A DNA stretch of 64,000 bases from Paremcibacter congregatus. Lineage in GTDB: Bacteria > Pseudomonadota > Alphaproteobacteria > Sphingomonadales > Emcibacteraceae. The position numbers and the translations under genes are program-made. Below, piece by piece: positions 8,367 to 17,716 of the stretch. Location: NCBI RefSeq assembly GCF_006385135.1, contig NZ_CP041025.1, positions 2,263,501 to 2,327,500 on the forward strand. Direction: 5' to 3'. The notes under the pieces are model-generated. The model had not been told where the DNA came from, made no database searches, and saw only the letters and a program-made list of their open reading frames with translations. How positions within the stretch are numbered: the first letter of the stretch is position 1; each line of letters starts with the position of its first letter.

Positions 8367-9569
8367 ATGGCAAATTTAAGATATGGCATCGTGACCTTTA
8401 AAGGGTCAAAGGTGGGGACCCTCACCGAACGGGCTGAAGGCGGAACCTCATTTAAATATGATATCAGCTCTCCAGAGATTGCCTGTGCTTTGCCACGCTC
8501 AGAAGGCGAACATATCTATCCTACAGCAATACATCCTGCATTTGCCCACCTTGCTCCTGAAGGTTGGCTGCGGGCCAGGCAATCCTCCATTGCTGATGCG
8601 GGCGAAGGTGATGATTTTGGTCTTCTGTTGGAGTTTGGCCGGGATTGCATCGGCGCCATCGGCATTGAAGACCCGGAAGGTCAAGGAAGCCGTGCGGCTT
8701 TCATTCAAGGAAAAGATGCCGAGACCCGCGCCATTGCCTCAAACCACCGGACGATTTCAGGGGTACAGGCCAAAATCCTCTGTCAGAAAATAGACGGCCA
8801 GTATGTGCCGGCCGATGACACGGGGCCTGCCCCTTATATTGCAAAATTTCCCAGAGAGGACTTGAACGATCTTGTGGGCAATGAAGCTATTAGTTTAGAG
8901 CTTGTTCAAAAACTGCTCCCAGATGATGCGGTTACCAAATTTGAAAAATCCTTTATAAAAGATATCCCACAACTTGGCTTGCTTGTTGAGCGGTTTGACC
9001 GAATAGAGAACTCTCAGGGTACAGAAAAATTACGTTGTGAAGATTTTGCTCAAATTCTCGCCCATCCACCGGGACGGGATAGAGGCAATAAATATAATGT
9101 AGAATATAGCAGCTTGAAAGAGGCCCTCCAATATTCAGCCGCCCCTAAAATTGATACTTATAGAATTTTTAAAAGACTGATTGCTTTTGTAATTTTAGGT
9201 AATACCGACTGCCATTTGAAAAACTGGAGCCTTTTAGAAACATCAGGCGAACTTCGGTTATCACCAATTTATGATGTCTTGAATACCTACATCTACGGAG
9301 CACAAGGCTATAGCACAATATTTGGTTTGAAATTTAACGACCGGAAATATAACTGGCAGGAATATGACCGGAAGTTACTGGAAGAAATCGGTACAACGAC
9401 ACTCACACTCGGAGAGAAAGCAATCAGCAGAGCCTTCTCTGAAATAGAGAGCTGTCAGGGCGCATTATTCACACGGTTAAATCAACCTTTGCCTTTGAGT
9501 GAGGATCGCACCTATCACTACCGCGCCGCCATCAATGAAAAATGGGAGCAGATTTATGGATCACGATAA
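8367..9569 (+). CDS. hipA: HipA-family serine/threonine kinase toxin
   Basis: This 400-aa protein has the HipA layout. An N-terminal couple_hipA-type domain (~1-105, with FAHLAPEGWLRAR) precedes the kinase domain. TISGVQAKI at ~130 is the nucleotide-loop region; YIAKFPRE and GLLVERFDR follow; GNTDCHLKNWSLL at ~275 holds the catalytic Asp/Asn; PIYDV at ~300 is the metal-binding motif. E. coli HipA phosphorylates glutamyl-tRNA synthetase and causes persistence; the target here is unknown. The length is slightly below that of E. coli HipA (440 aa) but all motifs are present, so it is probably active. It overlaps hipB by 14 bp. The toxin-first order differs from the E. coli hipBA order. Confidence 0.88.
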   Translation: MANLRYGIVTFKGSKVGTLTERAEGGTSFKYDISSPEIACALPRSEGEHIYPTAIHPAFAHLAPEGWLRARQSSIADAGEGDDFGLLLEFGRDCIGAIGIEDPEGQGSRAAFIQGKDAETRAIASNHRTISGVQAKILCQKIDGQYVPADDTGPAPYIAKFPREDLNDLVGNEAISLELVQKLLPDDAVTKFEKSFIKDIPQLGLLVERFDRIENSQGTEKLRCEDFAQILAHPPGRDRGNKYNVEYSSLKEALQYSAAPKIDTYRIFKRLIAFVILGNTDCHLKNWSLLETSGELRLSPIYDVLNTYIYGAQGYSTIFGLKFNDRKYNWQEYDRKLLEEIGTTTLTLGEKAISRAFSEIESCQGALFTRLNQPLPLSEDRTYHYRAAINEKWEQIYGSR

Positions 9570-9768
9570 GAACCTGTCTTTACCGTCCCTTGAAGAACTT
9601 GGTAGACAAGTTCGTCTCATACGGAAAAATGAAAAACTATCCCAAAAAAAACTTGCCGATCTCTGCGAATGTTCTCATGTGGCCATTATCCAACTGGAAA
9701 AAGGCACGGGTAAACTGAATATCAGCACAGCCTGGCGGATTATGAACACACTTGGGCTTATTAAATAA
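9556..9768 (+). CDS. hipB: HipB-like antitoxin, XRE-type HTH
   Basis: I choose the ATG at 9556, inside the end of hipA, because the helix-turn-helix protein starts there; upstream codons are only hipA read in another frame. The resulting 70-aa protein has one XRE HTH domain (LGRQVRLIRKNEKLSQKKLA, then ADLCECSHVAIIQLEKGTG). It lacks the long C-terminal tail of some HipB proteins. It should bind HipA, neutralise it, and repress the operon through the upstream palindromes. Confidence 0.85.
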   Translation: MDHDKNLSLPSLEELGRQVRLIRKNEKLSQKKLADLCECSHVAIIQLEKGTGKLNISTAWRIMNTLGLIK

Positions 9769-9820
9769 ACCGTCAAATATTATCTTATAATACCCTGCTT
9801 TAAACACATATACTACTTGT

Positions 9821-10489
9821 AGAGGTGGTCCCACTTGGTTGGACAGGTTTGCGGCGATGCTAAGCTTTGTTATGTTGTTTAATGCTATGCCGCGACTTTC
9901 TTAATGTCAGGGGCATGCCCCTGATTTTCGATTTTCTGAGTATAGATCTCGTCGGGAGTTTGTCCATTAAAAGTGGAATGGGGTCGAGTTCGATTATAAT
10001 GGGTCAGCCAAGAGCCAATATTCTGCCGGGCCTGCAGGCCATTTTCAAAGGCATTAAGATAGACACATTCATACTTCAGGCTGCGCCACAGACGTTCGAT
10101 GAACACATTGTCCATCCATCTGCCCTTACCATCCATAGAGATTTTAATACCCCTATCCTTCAGCGCAGAAGTGAAATCAAAGGAGGTAAATTGCGACCCC
10201 TGATCTGTATTGAATATTTTGCTGCTCCGCGCTGACCTTCGGTTCTGGTTGGCCATAGCGGTTGAAAGCCTCTTCGAGGGCCTCCAGACAAAAACTCACA
10301 TCCATGCTTGTCAATAAGCGTTTAAAATTGACCCCCCTATTTAGTAGTAAGGCCAACATGATATCTGCCCATATATAGCGAGATATCCGGTTGGCCTTGC
10401 GTGTATTCAGGCTTGTTTTATTTTCCTGTTTTTACTTTGTGCAAAACGGAAAGAATTGTTTCCAGTTTCAATGATTGAGCAATGATGGG
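9821..10489 (-). repeat. Inverted repeat copy A (669 bp): IS21 right end plus IS3 remnant
   Basis: Read on the minus strand this segment is nearly identical to 16095-16762. It comprises the last ~27 codons of istB, the IS21-type right end (to 10309), an IS3 orfB remnant and the IS3 outer end (AGAGGTGGTCCCAC at 9821). One extra base near 10216 and a few substitutions separate the copies. Together they flank 5.6 kb in inverted orientation. Confidence 0.85.
9885..10308 (-). pseudogene. IS3-family transposase OrfB remnant, frameshifted
   Basis: This is the C-terminal third of a DDE integrase-type transposase. Visible motifs are TDQGSQFTS with the second catalytic Asp, GRWMDNVFIERLWRSLKYE with the catalytic Glu, and HYNRTRPHSTFNGQTP. 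Compared with the copy at 16275-16698 there is one extra base near 10216, which splits the frame (EQQN|IQYRSG). The 5' part of the gene is missing because the IS21-type element abuts it at 10309. Confidence 0.85.
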
Positions 10490-11157
10490 TGACCCTGTCG
10501 AGGAGTGCCGTCGTCATTTTGGCGTCACCAAAGACCGATACCCATTCACCGAACTCCAGATTGGTGGTCATGATGACACTGGTCTTCTCATAAAGTTTAC
10601 TGATCAGATGGAAGAGCAGAGCTCCGCCAGACTTGGGGAATGGGATATAGCCTAGTTCATCGATGATGACACAATCTGTCTGACTAAGCTGGCGGATGAG
10701 TTTACCGGTATTGCCTTCAGCCTGTTCCTTGATCAGGGCATTGATAAGGTCAACGGCATTGTGGAACCTAACTTTCTTGCCCTGTGTGATGAGTGAGGTT
10801 CCTCCCCAAAATTTAAAAGGCAATGGCAATATGGGTTTTACCGGTTCCGGTGCCGCCCACCAGGATCAAGTTATGCGCATCCTTTGTAAACTGTCCAGTA
10901 CACAGCTGTTGTATCTCAGCCTGCTTTACAGCGGAGAGTTCATAATCGAATGTGGCAAAGTCCTTATGATGGGGAAAGCGGGCAATCCGCATCTGGTATT
11001 CAATGGACCGCACCCGTCTTTCCGTAACTTCCGCCTCAATCAGCTGTTTGAGTGCCGTCGTCAAATTAGGTGGCGTTCTTGCGGTCATCAAGTCCTGTGC
11101 ACATCCGGCCATACCATGCAGGCGCAGGGCGGCGAGCTGTTCAATCAGAGCATTCAT
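10407..11157 (-). pseudogene. istB: istB, IS21 helper ATPase, frameshifted
   Basis: The N-terminal part (10813-11157) has the IstB start (LAALRLHGMA) and Walker [10 protein letters not shown] at ~100-108. The C-terminal part (10407-10829) has VDLINAL, Walker [13 protein letters not shown], and [10 protein letters not shown] with the sensor region. A short insertion around 10810-10828 (AT-rich, TTTTAAATTTTGGG) introduces a stop and changes frame just after Walker A. An intact IstB would be ~245 aa and would load the transposase onto target DNA. The last 27 codons also occur at 16095-16177. Confidence 0.85.
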
Positions 11158-12702
11158 GGTCTGGCCTCCTGCGTTGCATAAAGTAGCTCATAGCGTTTGC
11201 AATCGGCTTGCGGGATTACCCTCAGCTGTGGATAGCAATGGGTATCAGGCAGTGGTTCGATCACTGGTTCCACAAGCTGGTTGATCAGGTTGATGATGGC
11301 AGGCAGACGCATTGTCTTTTGCTCAACCGCCAAATCACAAGCCATTGCCACAGTCTCCATTCCATGTTGCTGAGCCTGCATCAGCAATTCAACAAAATCC
11401 CGATCGCCGCCCTTACTGTCCATATAGAGATCTTTGATCTTGTTCATGGCAGCAGGAAGTTGCCACTCAACAAAAGGCGCACCATCACGCAGAGCACCGG
11501 GCTTACGTGTCAGAAGGGGGACATAATGCCATGGTTCGAAGTAGCTGATGTTTTTGGTAAAACGACGTTTGTGTTCAGCGATTACTTCATGATCAGAGAT
11601 AATAACAATCCGGTCCGCATAAGCCCGTAGCGATATAGCGCAACCAGCATAGCGCGCAGGAACGCTGTAACGATTACTGTCATATTGCACAAGGCAGGTG
11701 GAACATACCCGTACCGCTTTCTCTACATAACCATCAAAAGTCTGACCTAAAGGGGCCAGCTCAGATCGTTCCAGTTCAAACATCTCGTCAATCGTTTGGT
11801 CCCGCCGTTCGGGATGGCGGCGTGATCCCAGTTCATTACAGCGCAGGTAAAGCCAGTCATTCAAACTAGCAAGATCATTAAAGCTGAGTTTGGGGGTAAA
11901 CAATTGGCGGCGTATATCTTGGACCTGCCGCTCAACCTGACCTTTCTCCCATCCCGCCGCGGGGGTGCAGGCAACCGGTTCCATAACATAGTGGTTCATA
12001 AGCGCTAGAAATCGGGGGTGGAATATTCTGTCTTTTGAACGCGATACATAGGTCACCATCGTCTTGTTCGTTGGGAAAACGATTCACTGGATCGTTTTCT
12101 GATCCACCTCACTATCAATGATAACTCGGCGAGGCACACCGTCATAAAAGCTCAAAGCTCGCACAAAGGCAGATAAAACCATCTCCTGGGATTCACATGG
12201 GTAGGCTACAATGAACGCTTTGCGACTGTGAGACAGTCTGAAGTGCGCTACCTTGACCTTTTGCTCCACACCACCGAGCACAACATGTTCTTCACTCCAG
12301 TCAAACTGTAGCGCGTCCCCCGCCTTGAAACGCAAGGGAATAAAGGCTTGGGATAGCGCGGAGCCATCCTCTTTTAACCGTTTGATAAACCGACAAACAG
12401 GGGAATAAGAACCGCTATAGCCTTCCCCTAAAAGCTGCTCAAAAAAGTTTCTGCGCTGTGCGCCGCTCTCGCTTGGGGCGCTTTAAATCCTGTTCAAAAT
12501 AGAGCGTCAGGCGCTCCTCAAAAGCGGCAAGCTTATGGCGGATCGGCTCCTGTCCGCGATGATAATGCGGCGGGGAACTATCTTTGAGGTACTTCTTGAT
12601 TGTATTGCGCGACAGACCTGTGTTGCGACTAACTGATCTGACGCTGTCGCCGTCTCGCAGCACGAGACGTCGTATCTTGGCTGCACTTTCCATTAAAATC
12701 AC
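11154..12702 (-). pseudogene. istA: istA, IS21 transposase, broken twice
   Basis: Three frames together make one IstA. The N-terminus (12439-12702) has the HTH segment SVRSVSRNTGLSRNTIKKYL. The middle (12084-12335) has FDWSEEHV, which holds a catalytic Asp, and FYDGVPRRVIIDS. The C-terminus (11154-12059) has GWEKGQVERQVQDIRRQLF with the catalytic Glu, and a zinc/Mu-like tail. The first break is an extra T in a run of six (12441-12446); removing it restores QKLFEQLLGEGY. The second is an insertion of roughly 45 bp containing a palindrome (12075-12099). The istA stop overlaps the istB start, as usual in the family. Confidence 0.85.
12075..12099. repeat. Palindromic insert inside istA
   Basis: GAAAACGAT (12075-12083) and ATCGTTTTC (12091-12099) form a perfect 9-bp stem with a 7-nt loop. 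It lies in an extra ~45 bp that interrupts istA between VIIDS and TMVTYVS, where the family normally runs on directly. It may be a small palindromic repeat element or a recombination scar. Confidence 0.6.
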
Positions 12703-12776
12703 CCTTCTTATCCTCCTCGCTTAATCCGCGAGGATGTTAACAGATAAGGTGGGTCAATTTTAAATGCCAATTAACA

Positions 12777-13093
12777 CAGCGGGCATATAATCTGCCAAAC
12801 AGGTCTTCATAAAAGCCGGAGGGGAGCGTTTGGTTCACACGGCTGAGTGTGGTGCGCCGGACCGACCCACTGCCCAGATGATAGGATAAATGTTTTTGAG
12901 AGGCGATGGTGCTTTCAATATCCCGAAGGCTGGAGCGCCCTGAAAGCTGGGCTGTGGACATAGCGACGAACTGCGTCCAGCGGTTCATGGCATCTCTGCG
13001 ACGCGCTCCATCATGCTTTTTTGCCAGCTGATTAAATTCATGTCGAGGAATGAGTTTTAGGATTTGGGAGAAGATCGTGTTATGATGGGTCAT
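12777..13093 (-). pseudogene. IS4-family transposase N-terminus (DUF4372), cut by IS21
   Basis: The first ~105 residues match the DUF4372 head of IS4-type transposases (NTIFSQILKLIPRHEF, RWTQFVAMSTAQLSGRSSLR, LSYHLGSGSVRRTTLSRVNQ). The frame then runs into the IS21 end at 12776, adding a meaningless tail. The DDE catalytic domain is absent, so this is an inactive leftover. Confidence 0.85.
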
Positions 13094-13695
13094 GGCTTAG
13101 ATCTCTTTGTTATTACTAGGTTTTTTGCAATTCCAGTATAACATATTATAGAGATTTAAGCCGCTTTATTTACGCGCTAAGTGGGACAGCAATGACTCCA
13201 GCCCCCAGACCCTAGCTTTATGATCATGAGGTTCAGGTTGGTAAAAGATCAAATTTCTATTTTTAACCTCTAACGTTTTGGAATTTTTCTCTGCCTGCTT
13301 TCCGTCTGAGAAAAGCCCAGGCAAAATCCTTAGGCGTATGAAGATCATCCCCGACCAGAGCGAGTTTGTCTTTTTGACTTGGTTTGTTGTCCCGCATCAT
13401 AATACCCACCATTCATAATCCGCACGTCATCACAGCCCCCTGCCTGTTTAATTATCTATCCCTGAATTATTATGTAGAGCCCTGCGCATTGAAACCGAAA
13501 ATATCTATTTTCAGGAATCATCTGCATTATGGAAATTATATATTAAAAGTGGCAATTTTATGTTGTCGCTCAACCTATCATTCAATGGAAACTTTCTGAG
13601 CATTAGGGATGAGCAAGAGGGTTCCCTTGATCCCTTAAAAACAGTAAAATAAGTGAAAATATAAAGAAGAATATTACGTTTTAGGGACGAAACCC
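13094..13695. other. AT-rich gap with a possible gene remnant
   Basis: This stretch follows the IS4 remnant and precedes the TPR protein gene. Apart from a short minus-strand frame (13263-13400) I see no gene, RNA or clear repeat. Confidence 0.5.
13263..13400 (-). pseudogene. Short frame, possibly a broken 'transcriptional regulator-like' ORF
   Basis: A 45-codon frame from an ATG at 13400 reads DKLALVGDDLHTPKDFAWAF followed by LRRKAGREKF. The AWAFLRR pattern resembles the head of small helical proteins found near integrative elements in alphaproteobacteria. A second frame (13166-13348) continues with HDHKARVWGLESLL, as if one base had been lost. Identity is uncertain. Confidence 0.3.
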
Positions 13696-14403
13696 ATGGA
13701 AAGAAGATCATTATATCTTCCTTTTTGTATCGTATTTTTGTGTAACATAATGGTTGTTGCGCCGGCATTTTCGGATCAAACCAGTTGGACAGAAGAAAAG
13801 ATTGGAAAGCTTGCTGTAAGAGCAGATAAAGCCGCCGCCCGCCAAGAATGGACGCGCGCTATTAAGTATGGCGAGAAAATGCTGGAAGGCAGCAAAGCCT
13901 TTTATGGACCAGAAGCCCCTTATACGGTCACTCGTCTTAAGGCATTGAACAGATATTATGACAAGGCGGGACGCCTTGACGAAATATCGGGACGGGTTAA
14001 AAAAGCCTACCACTTATCAAAAGAACATTTTAGGCCCTCCCATACCACGATGGTAACCAGTCGGCTTCTCTATTATAAAACATTACTTGCCCAGAAAGAT
14101 TTTAAGGGGGCAATACCTTTGGTGCTGGAGAATATATCCATACTTAGGGACAATCGTGATGATGCCTTCAAACGGCTTCATTACTTGGGACAACTTCACG
14201 GGCTATACGGCGCAACAAGTCAACCTGCTAAGCAAGAAACGACCCTTCTGGAATTACTTGAGCTCAATAAAAAACTTGTTGGCACGGATATAGAGAGCAA
14301 TATGAAGATCATTATGAACCTCGCCAAAAGCTATTGTCTGCAAAATAAACCCGAAGAATTTAAGAAATTAATGCAGACTTATGATCTGAAGTTTGAGTGC
14401 TGA
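13696..14403 (+). CDS. Exported TPR-like protein of unknown function
   Basis: This 235-aa protein has a signal peptide (ERRSLYLPFCIVFLCNIMVV, cleavage after ~AFS at 28). The mature part is all helical, with degenerate tetratricopeptide units (WTRAIKYGEKMLEGSKAFYG, ALNRYYDKAGRLDEI, ILRDNRDDAFKRLHYLGQLH, LLELLELNKKLVG). TPR solenoids bind partner proteins; this one would act in the periplasm. No partner is encoded next to it. It is one of the few intact genes between the inverted repeats. The GGGACGAAACCC upstream gives only a weak ribosome binding site. Confidence 0.6.
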   Translation: MERRSLYLPFCIVFLCNIMVVAPAFSDQTSWTEEKIGKLAVRADKAAARQEWTRAIKYGEKMLEGSKAFYGPEAPYTVTRLKALNRYYDKAGRLDEISGRVKKAYHLSKEHFRPSHTTMVTSRLLYYKTLLAQKDFKGAIPLVLENISILRDNRDDAFKRLHYLGQLHGLYGATSQPAKQETTLLELLELNKKLVGTDIESNMKIIMNLAKSYCLQNKPEEFKKLMQTYDLKFEC

Positions 14404-14417
14404 CATCGCAAATTTGA

Positions 14418-15002
14418 ATTCTTTTTGTAGAAAATAGGTTCTTTTCTGATGAACGTCCCGCGCCTTATGTGAATTTACTTCCTGAACTCACATTTTTCAT
14501 TGCAGGTTTATCAAAAGCAGTTTGCGGGGGGCTAAGAGTTGCTTATGTTGTTCCCCCAGCGGCCTTATTCAAAACATTAAAACGAAGAATTCTTGCCACT
14601 CACTGGACATTGCCTCCGTTGATGGCAGAAATTGCCACACGCTGGATTAATGATGGCACGGCGATGACAACATTAAGCACTAAGAAAACAGAAGCCGAAA
14701 TTCGGCATCGCTTGGCTTATAAAATAATTGGCGCCCCATTTATCAAAGAAAAAGCCGCAAGTTCTTATGTCTGGATTGATCTTCCATCAGAATGGACTGC
14801 TGAAATATTCATTAATGAAGCCTTTGAAAATAGGGTCGCAGTTTTGGGAGATGGGAGTTTCCGCGTAACACCTGAAGCTTTAAAACCGGGTATTCGTTTG
14901 TGTCTGGGCGCCGCACCTGACAGACAAAGACTGGAAACTGGTTTGATAAAAATAGCGGCAATGCTGAAAGATGGCCCTGGGGGAAGCTTCGGCATTATTT
15001 AA
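14418..15002 (+). pseudogene. C-terminal fragment of a MocR-type PLP aminotransferase/regulator
   Basis: The open frame begins directly after a stop at 14415 without a start codon and reads DERPAPYVNLLPELTFFIAG. LSKAVCGGLRVAYVVPP contains the PLP-binding Lys of fold-type I aminotransferases. PLMAEIATRWINDGTA and IRLCLGAAPDRQRL follow. These are the second half of MocR/PdxR-type regulators, which carry a GntR HTH followed by an aminotransferase domain. The HTH and large domain are missing. A GTG at 14469 could start a 177-aa peptide but not a functional enzyme. It may once have controlled the neighbouring PLP enzyme gene (15095). Confidence 0.7.
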
Positions 15003-15094
15003 TAAATAACAAGATGAAATTCCATTGCAAAATTCACTAATTGAGTTTTGCTTAACGGGCGACCTACGCCTTCTGAACAAAAGGATGTTAAATT

Positions 15095-16177
15095 ATGACA
15101 GAAATAAATGATATAAACCAATATACGGCTTCTACAAGGTTGCTTTATGCAGATGAAGGTTTTTCAGATGAATGGAGCAGTTCTCCCCCCATTCACCAAT
15201 CTGTAAGCGGGATTGCAAAAGACGCCGAAGAATTCGCGAAAATTTCATCTGCCCCTTTGGAAGAGCGCTTTTATGCGCGTCACGGCAACCCGACCAGCTC
15301 GAGGTTAGCAAAAGTCATTACTAATCTGGAAGGGGGAGAATGCGGCATTGCTTTTGCGGCTGGACAAGGGGCGACAACAACGGCCCTTATGACTTTTCTG
15401 AAAGCTGGGGATCATGTTATTGCCCAAAAAAATCATTATATGGGAACCTCTAAAATGGTCACTCAAATATTGCCAAAATACGGTGTTGAGGCAACAGTGG
15501 TTGATCAAAGGTCGGTACAAAATTTTGAAGAAGCCGTTAGGCCAAATACCAAACTTATTCTTCTGGAAACACCTGTTAATCCTTTAATGTATATTACGGA
15601 TATCAAGGGAGTTTGTGATATTGCGCGGTCAAAGAATATCCTGACATTTTGTGATAATACTTTTGCGACCCCAATTAATCAGAGACCCATAGAACAGGGT
15701 GTCGATATTGTCATGCACAGTACGACCAAATATATCGGGGGGCATCATGATCTTTTGGGTGGTAGTCTTACTGCGTCAAGAGAACTTTGTGAGCAGATTT
15801 GGGATATGAGTATGAATATAGGGGCTATTCCTGCCCCGTTTAATTCATGGCTTGCACTTCGGGGCATTCGAACTTTGGGCCTACGTGTCAAACAACAAAA
15901 TGCTAGTGCTCAAGCCATTTCAGAATTTTTGGAAAATCATACAGCGGTGAGCCAAGTTTTTTATCCCGGCCTAGAAACTCACCCCCAACATCAATTGGCA
16001 AAAAGCCAAATGTCGGGCTTTGGAGGGGTACTCACATTTGTTTTAAAGGGGGGGTATGATGCAGGACGTAAATTTATTGAAAGAGTAAAATTAGCCCATC
16101 ATTGCTCAATCATTGAAACTGGAAACAATTCTTTCCGTTTTGCACAAAGTAAAAACAGGAAAATAAAACAAGCCTGA
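15095..16177 (+). pseudogene. Cys/Met-metabolism PLP enzyme with C-terminus replaced by IstB tail
   Basis: Residues 1-~333 are a gamma-lyase/cystathionine gamma-synthase family enzyme: RHGNPTSSRL, AFAAGQGATT, PLP-stacking NHYMGTSKM, LLETPVNPLM, and STTKYIGGHHDLLGG with the Schiff-base Lys. The family normally continues ~50 residues with the active-site segment SLGG.ES. Here the DNA switches at 16095 into inverted repeat copy B, and the frame ends with the 27-residue tail of IstB ([17 protein letters not shown]). The lost segment includes substrate-binding residues, so activity is doubtful. The original enzyme may have been methionine gamma-lyase or cystathionine lyase; the sequence does not decide. 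Confidence 0.82.
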
Positions 16178-16762
16178 ATACACGCAAGGCCAACCGGATA
16201 TCTCGCTATATATGGGCAGATATCATGTTGGCCTTACTACTAAATAGGGGGGTCAATTTTAAACGCTTATTGACAAGCATGGATGTGAGTTTTTGTCTGG
16301 AGGACCTCGAAGAGGCTTTCAACCGCTATGGCCAACCAGAACCGAAGGTCAGCGCGGAGCAGCAAAATATTCATACAGATCAGGGGTCGCAATTTACCTC
16401 CTTTGATTTCACTTCTGCGCTGAAGGATAGGGGTATTAAAATCTCTATGGATGGTAAGGGCAGATGGATGGACAATGTGTTCATCGAACGTCTGTGGCGC
16501 AGCCTGAAGTATGAATGTGTCTATCTTAATGCCTTTGAAAATGGCCTGCAGGCCCGGCAGAATATTGGCTCTTGGCTGACCCATTATAATCGAACTCGAC
16601 CCCATTCCACTTTTAATGGACAAACTCCCGACGAGATCTATACTCAGAAAATCGAAAATCAGGGGCATGCCCCTGACATTAAGAAAGTCGCGGCATAGCA
16701 TTAAACAACATAACAAAGCTTAGCATCGCCCCAAACCTGTCCAACCAAGTGGGACCACCTCT
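16095..16762 (+). repeat. Inverted repeat copy B (668 bp)
   Basis: This is the same sequence as 9821-10489 in opposite orientation: 180 bp of IS21 right end (16095-16274), then the IS3 remnant to AGAGGTGG at 16762. Its left edge cuts a PLP-enzyme gene and its right edge cuts an esterase gene. It appears to be the residue of a second IS3::IS21 composite, most of whose IS21 was deleted. Confidence 0.85.
16275..16698 (+). pseudogene. IS3-family transposase OrfB C-terminus (copy B)
   Basis: Here the C-terminal part of the transposase is in one frame (MDVSFCLEDLEEAFNRYG, TDQGSQFTSFDF, the Glu motif in ERLWRSLKYE). The first catalytic Asp domain and OrfA are missing. A frame can be read from the IS21 end at 16225, but those first residues are IS21 DNA. 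Confidence 0.85.
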
Positions 16763-17175
16763 GTCATCAGTAATTAGTTGCGTCGGCGTAAGGTCTCGTC
16801 GCCTTATTAATCCTGCCTGCAGATCCGACTCTACTGGATAGCCTATGCCTACAATAATGAATCGGGAAACTTCGCCGCTACCCTGTACGTGATTGAGCCC
16901 GTTTACTTCCATAGGCCCATTAACATCAGGCATGTAAAGAACAGGAAATTTTTCTGTTCCATCTTCCAGTGACAAAGGGACCTTTACCTGAATCACGTAA
17001 GTCTGATCGATAAATTTTTTGATTTGATAAAATATGTATCAATTTTAGGGTTGTGATAGACCTTATCATTCGCATGGACTTGGCTAGCGAATGCCAAGAC
17101 TAGAAACCCAAAAATCTGAATTTTTACAAGACCCCATGGGCGGATCAATTTGTGAGCAACTGCATTGTTAAGCAT
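16763..17175 (-). pseudogene. Exported esterase-family gene, truncated and frameshifted
   Basis: An ATG at 17175 opens a signal peptide (IFGFLVLAFASQVHAND) and ~25 mature residues. One base change in an A/T-rich run near 17015-17040 then shifts the frame. The other frame continues with YVIQVKVPLSLEDGTEKFPV and LYMPDVNG, then FIIVGIGYP and RRRDLTPT, typical of the putative-esterase (EstA/D-like alpha/beta hydrolase) family. The gene is cut at 16762 by repeat copy B, before the catalytic Ser. Confidence 0.7.
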
Positions 17176-17520
17176 GAATGCCTCTCCTATTTTAATTATT
17201 ATTATTCATTTCCTATTTCCATATTGGCTCAATTCTATTGCATCCATTAGAACATACCGTTTAATTAAAACCACTACCTCTGAGGTAACAGTTAATCTGG
17301 AATATCGACTAACCGATACTCAGACTACATGCATTAACCGCCTATTTAAATTTACCCTTATGCAAGACCTCTGAATTCTTGATATATGATTATAATTTTC
17401 TTTTTGTTGAGGTCTAATTTTATATATTGATACTTTAATAAGATTTATCTATTAAAATACCACTCAAACTCGCATATCTGATTTAGGAATACGGCACAAA
17501 GTTCGATACGTATCCACGAA
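17176..17520. other. Gene-free AT-rich stretch
   Basis: No supported gene, RNA or repeat is visible between the esterase remnant and direct repeat copy 1. Confidence 0.5.
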
Positions 17521-17716
17521 GGGGAGCCACCTCTTTTCAAGGACTTAGCTCCTATCCCTGTGATAACATTATCCCATTTTTAACAAGCCGGTAAGCAGGC
17601 TGACGCAAGGCGAACGTTCAAAGACGCTCCTCTCCTTAAAGAAAACCTACATAAAACCTACATAATTTTCGTTTCTAAAGCGCCCGACTTTTGGCTCTTG
17701 TTATGAAACGGAAACT
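17521..17716 (+). repeat. Direct repeat copy 1 (196 bp), downstream flank of tRNA-Asn type att
   Basis: This segment is identical to 21870-22076 except that the latter has one more 11-bp AAAACCTACAT unit. It starts with GGGGAGCCA, the last nine bases of a tRNA gene including CCA, and ends with ATGAAACGGAAACT, the first codons of the integrase remnant in copy 2. Only the extreme tRNA end is kept here. Confidence 0.8.

Larger units (their letters stand above)
10309..12776 (-). mobile_element. IS21-family insertion sequence, decayed, with both ends
   Basis: The element is about 2.47 kb and carries istA and istB on the minus strand. Its ends are inverted repeats beginning TGT and sharing TTTAAAATTGACCC (lower end at 10309, upper end ending at 12776). 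The outer sequences differ: IS3 orfB below, an IS4-type transposase above. No target duplication is visible, so the element was rearranged after insertion or formed by recombination between copies. Both genes are frame-broken, so it is immobile unless helped in trans. Confidence 0.82.
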
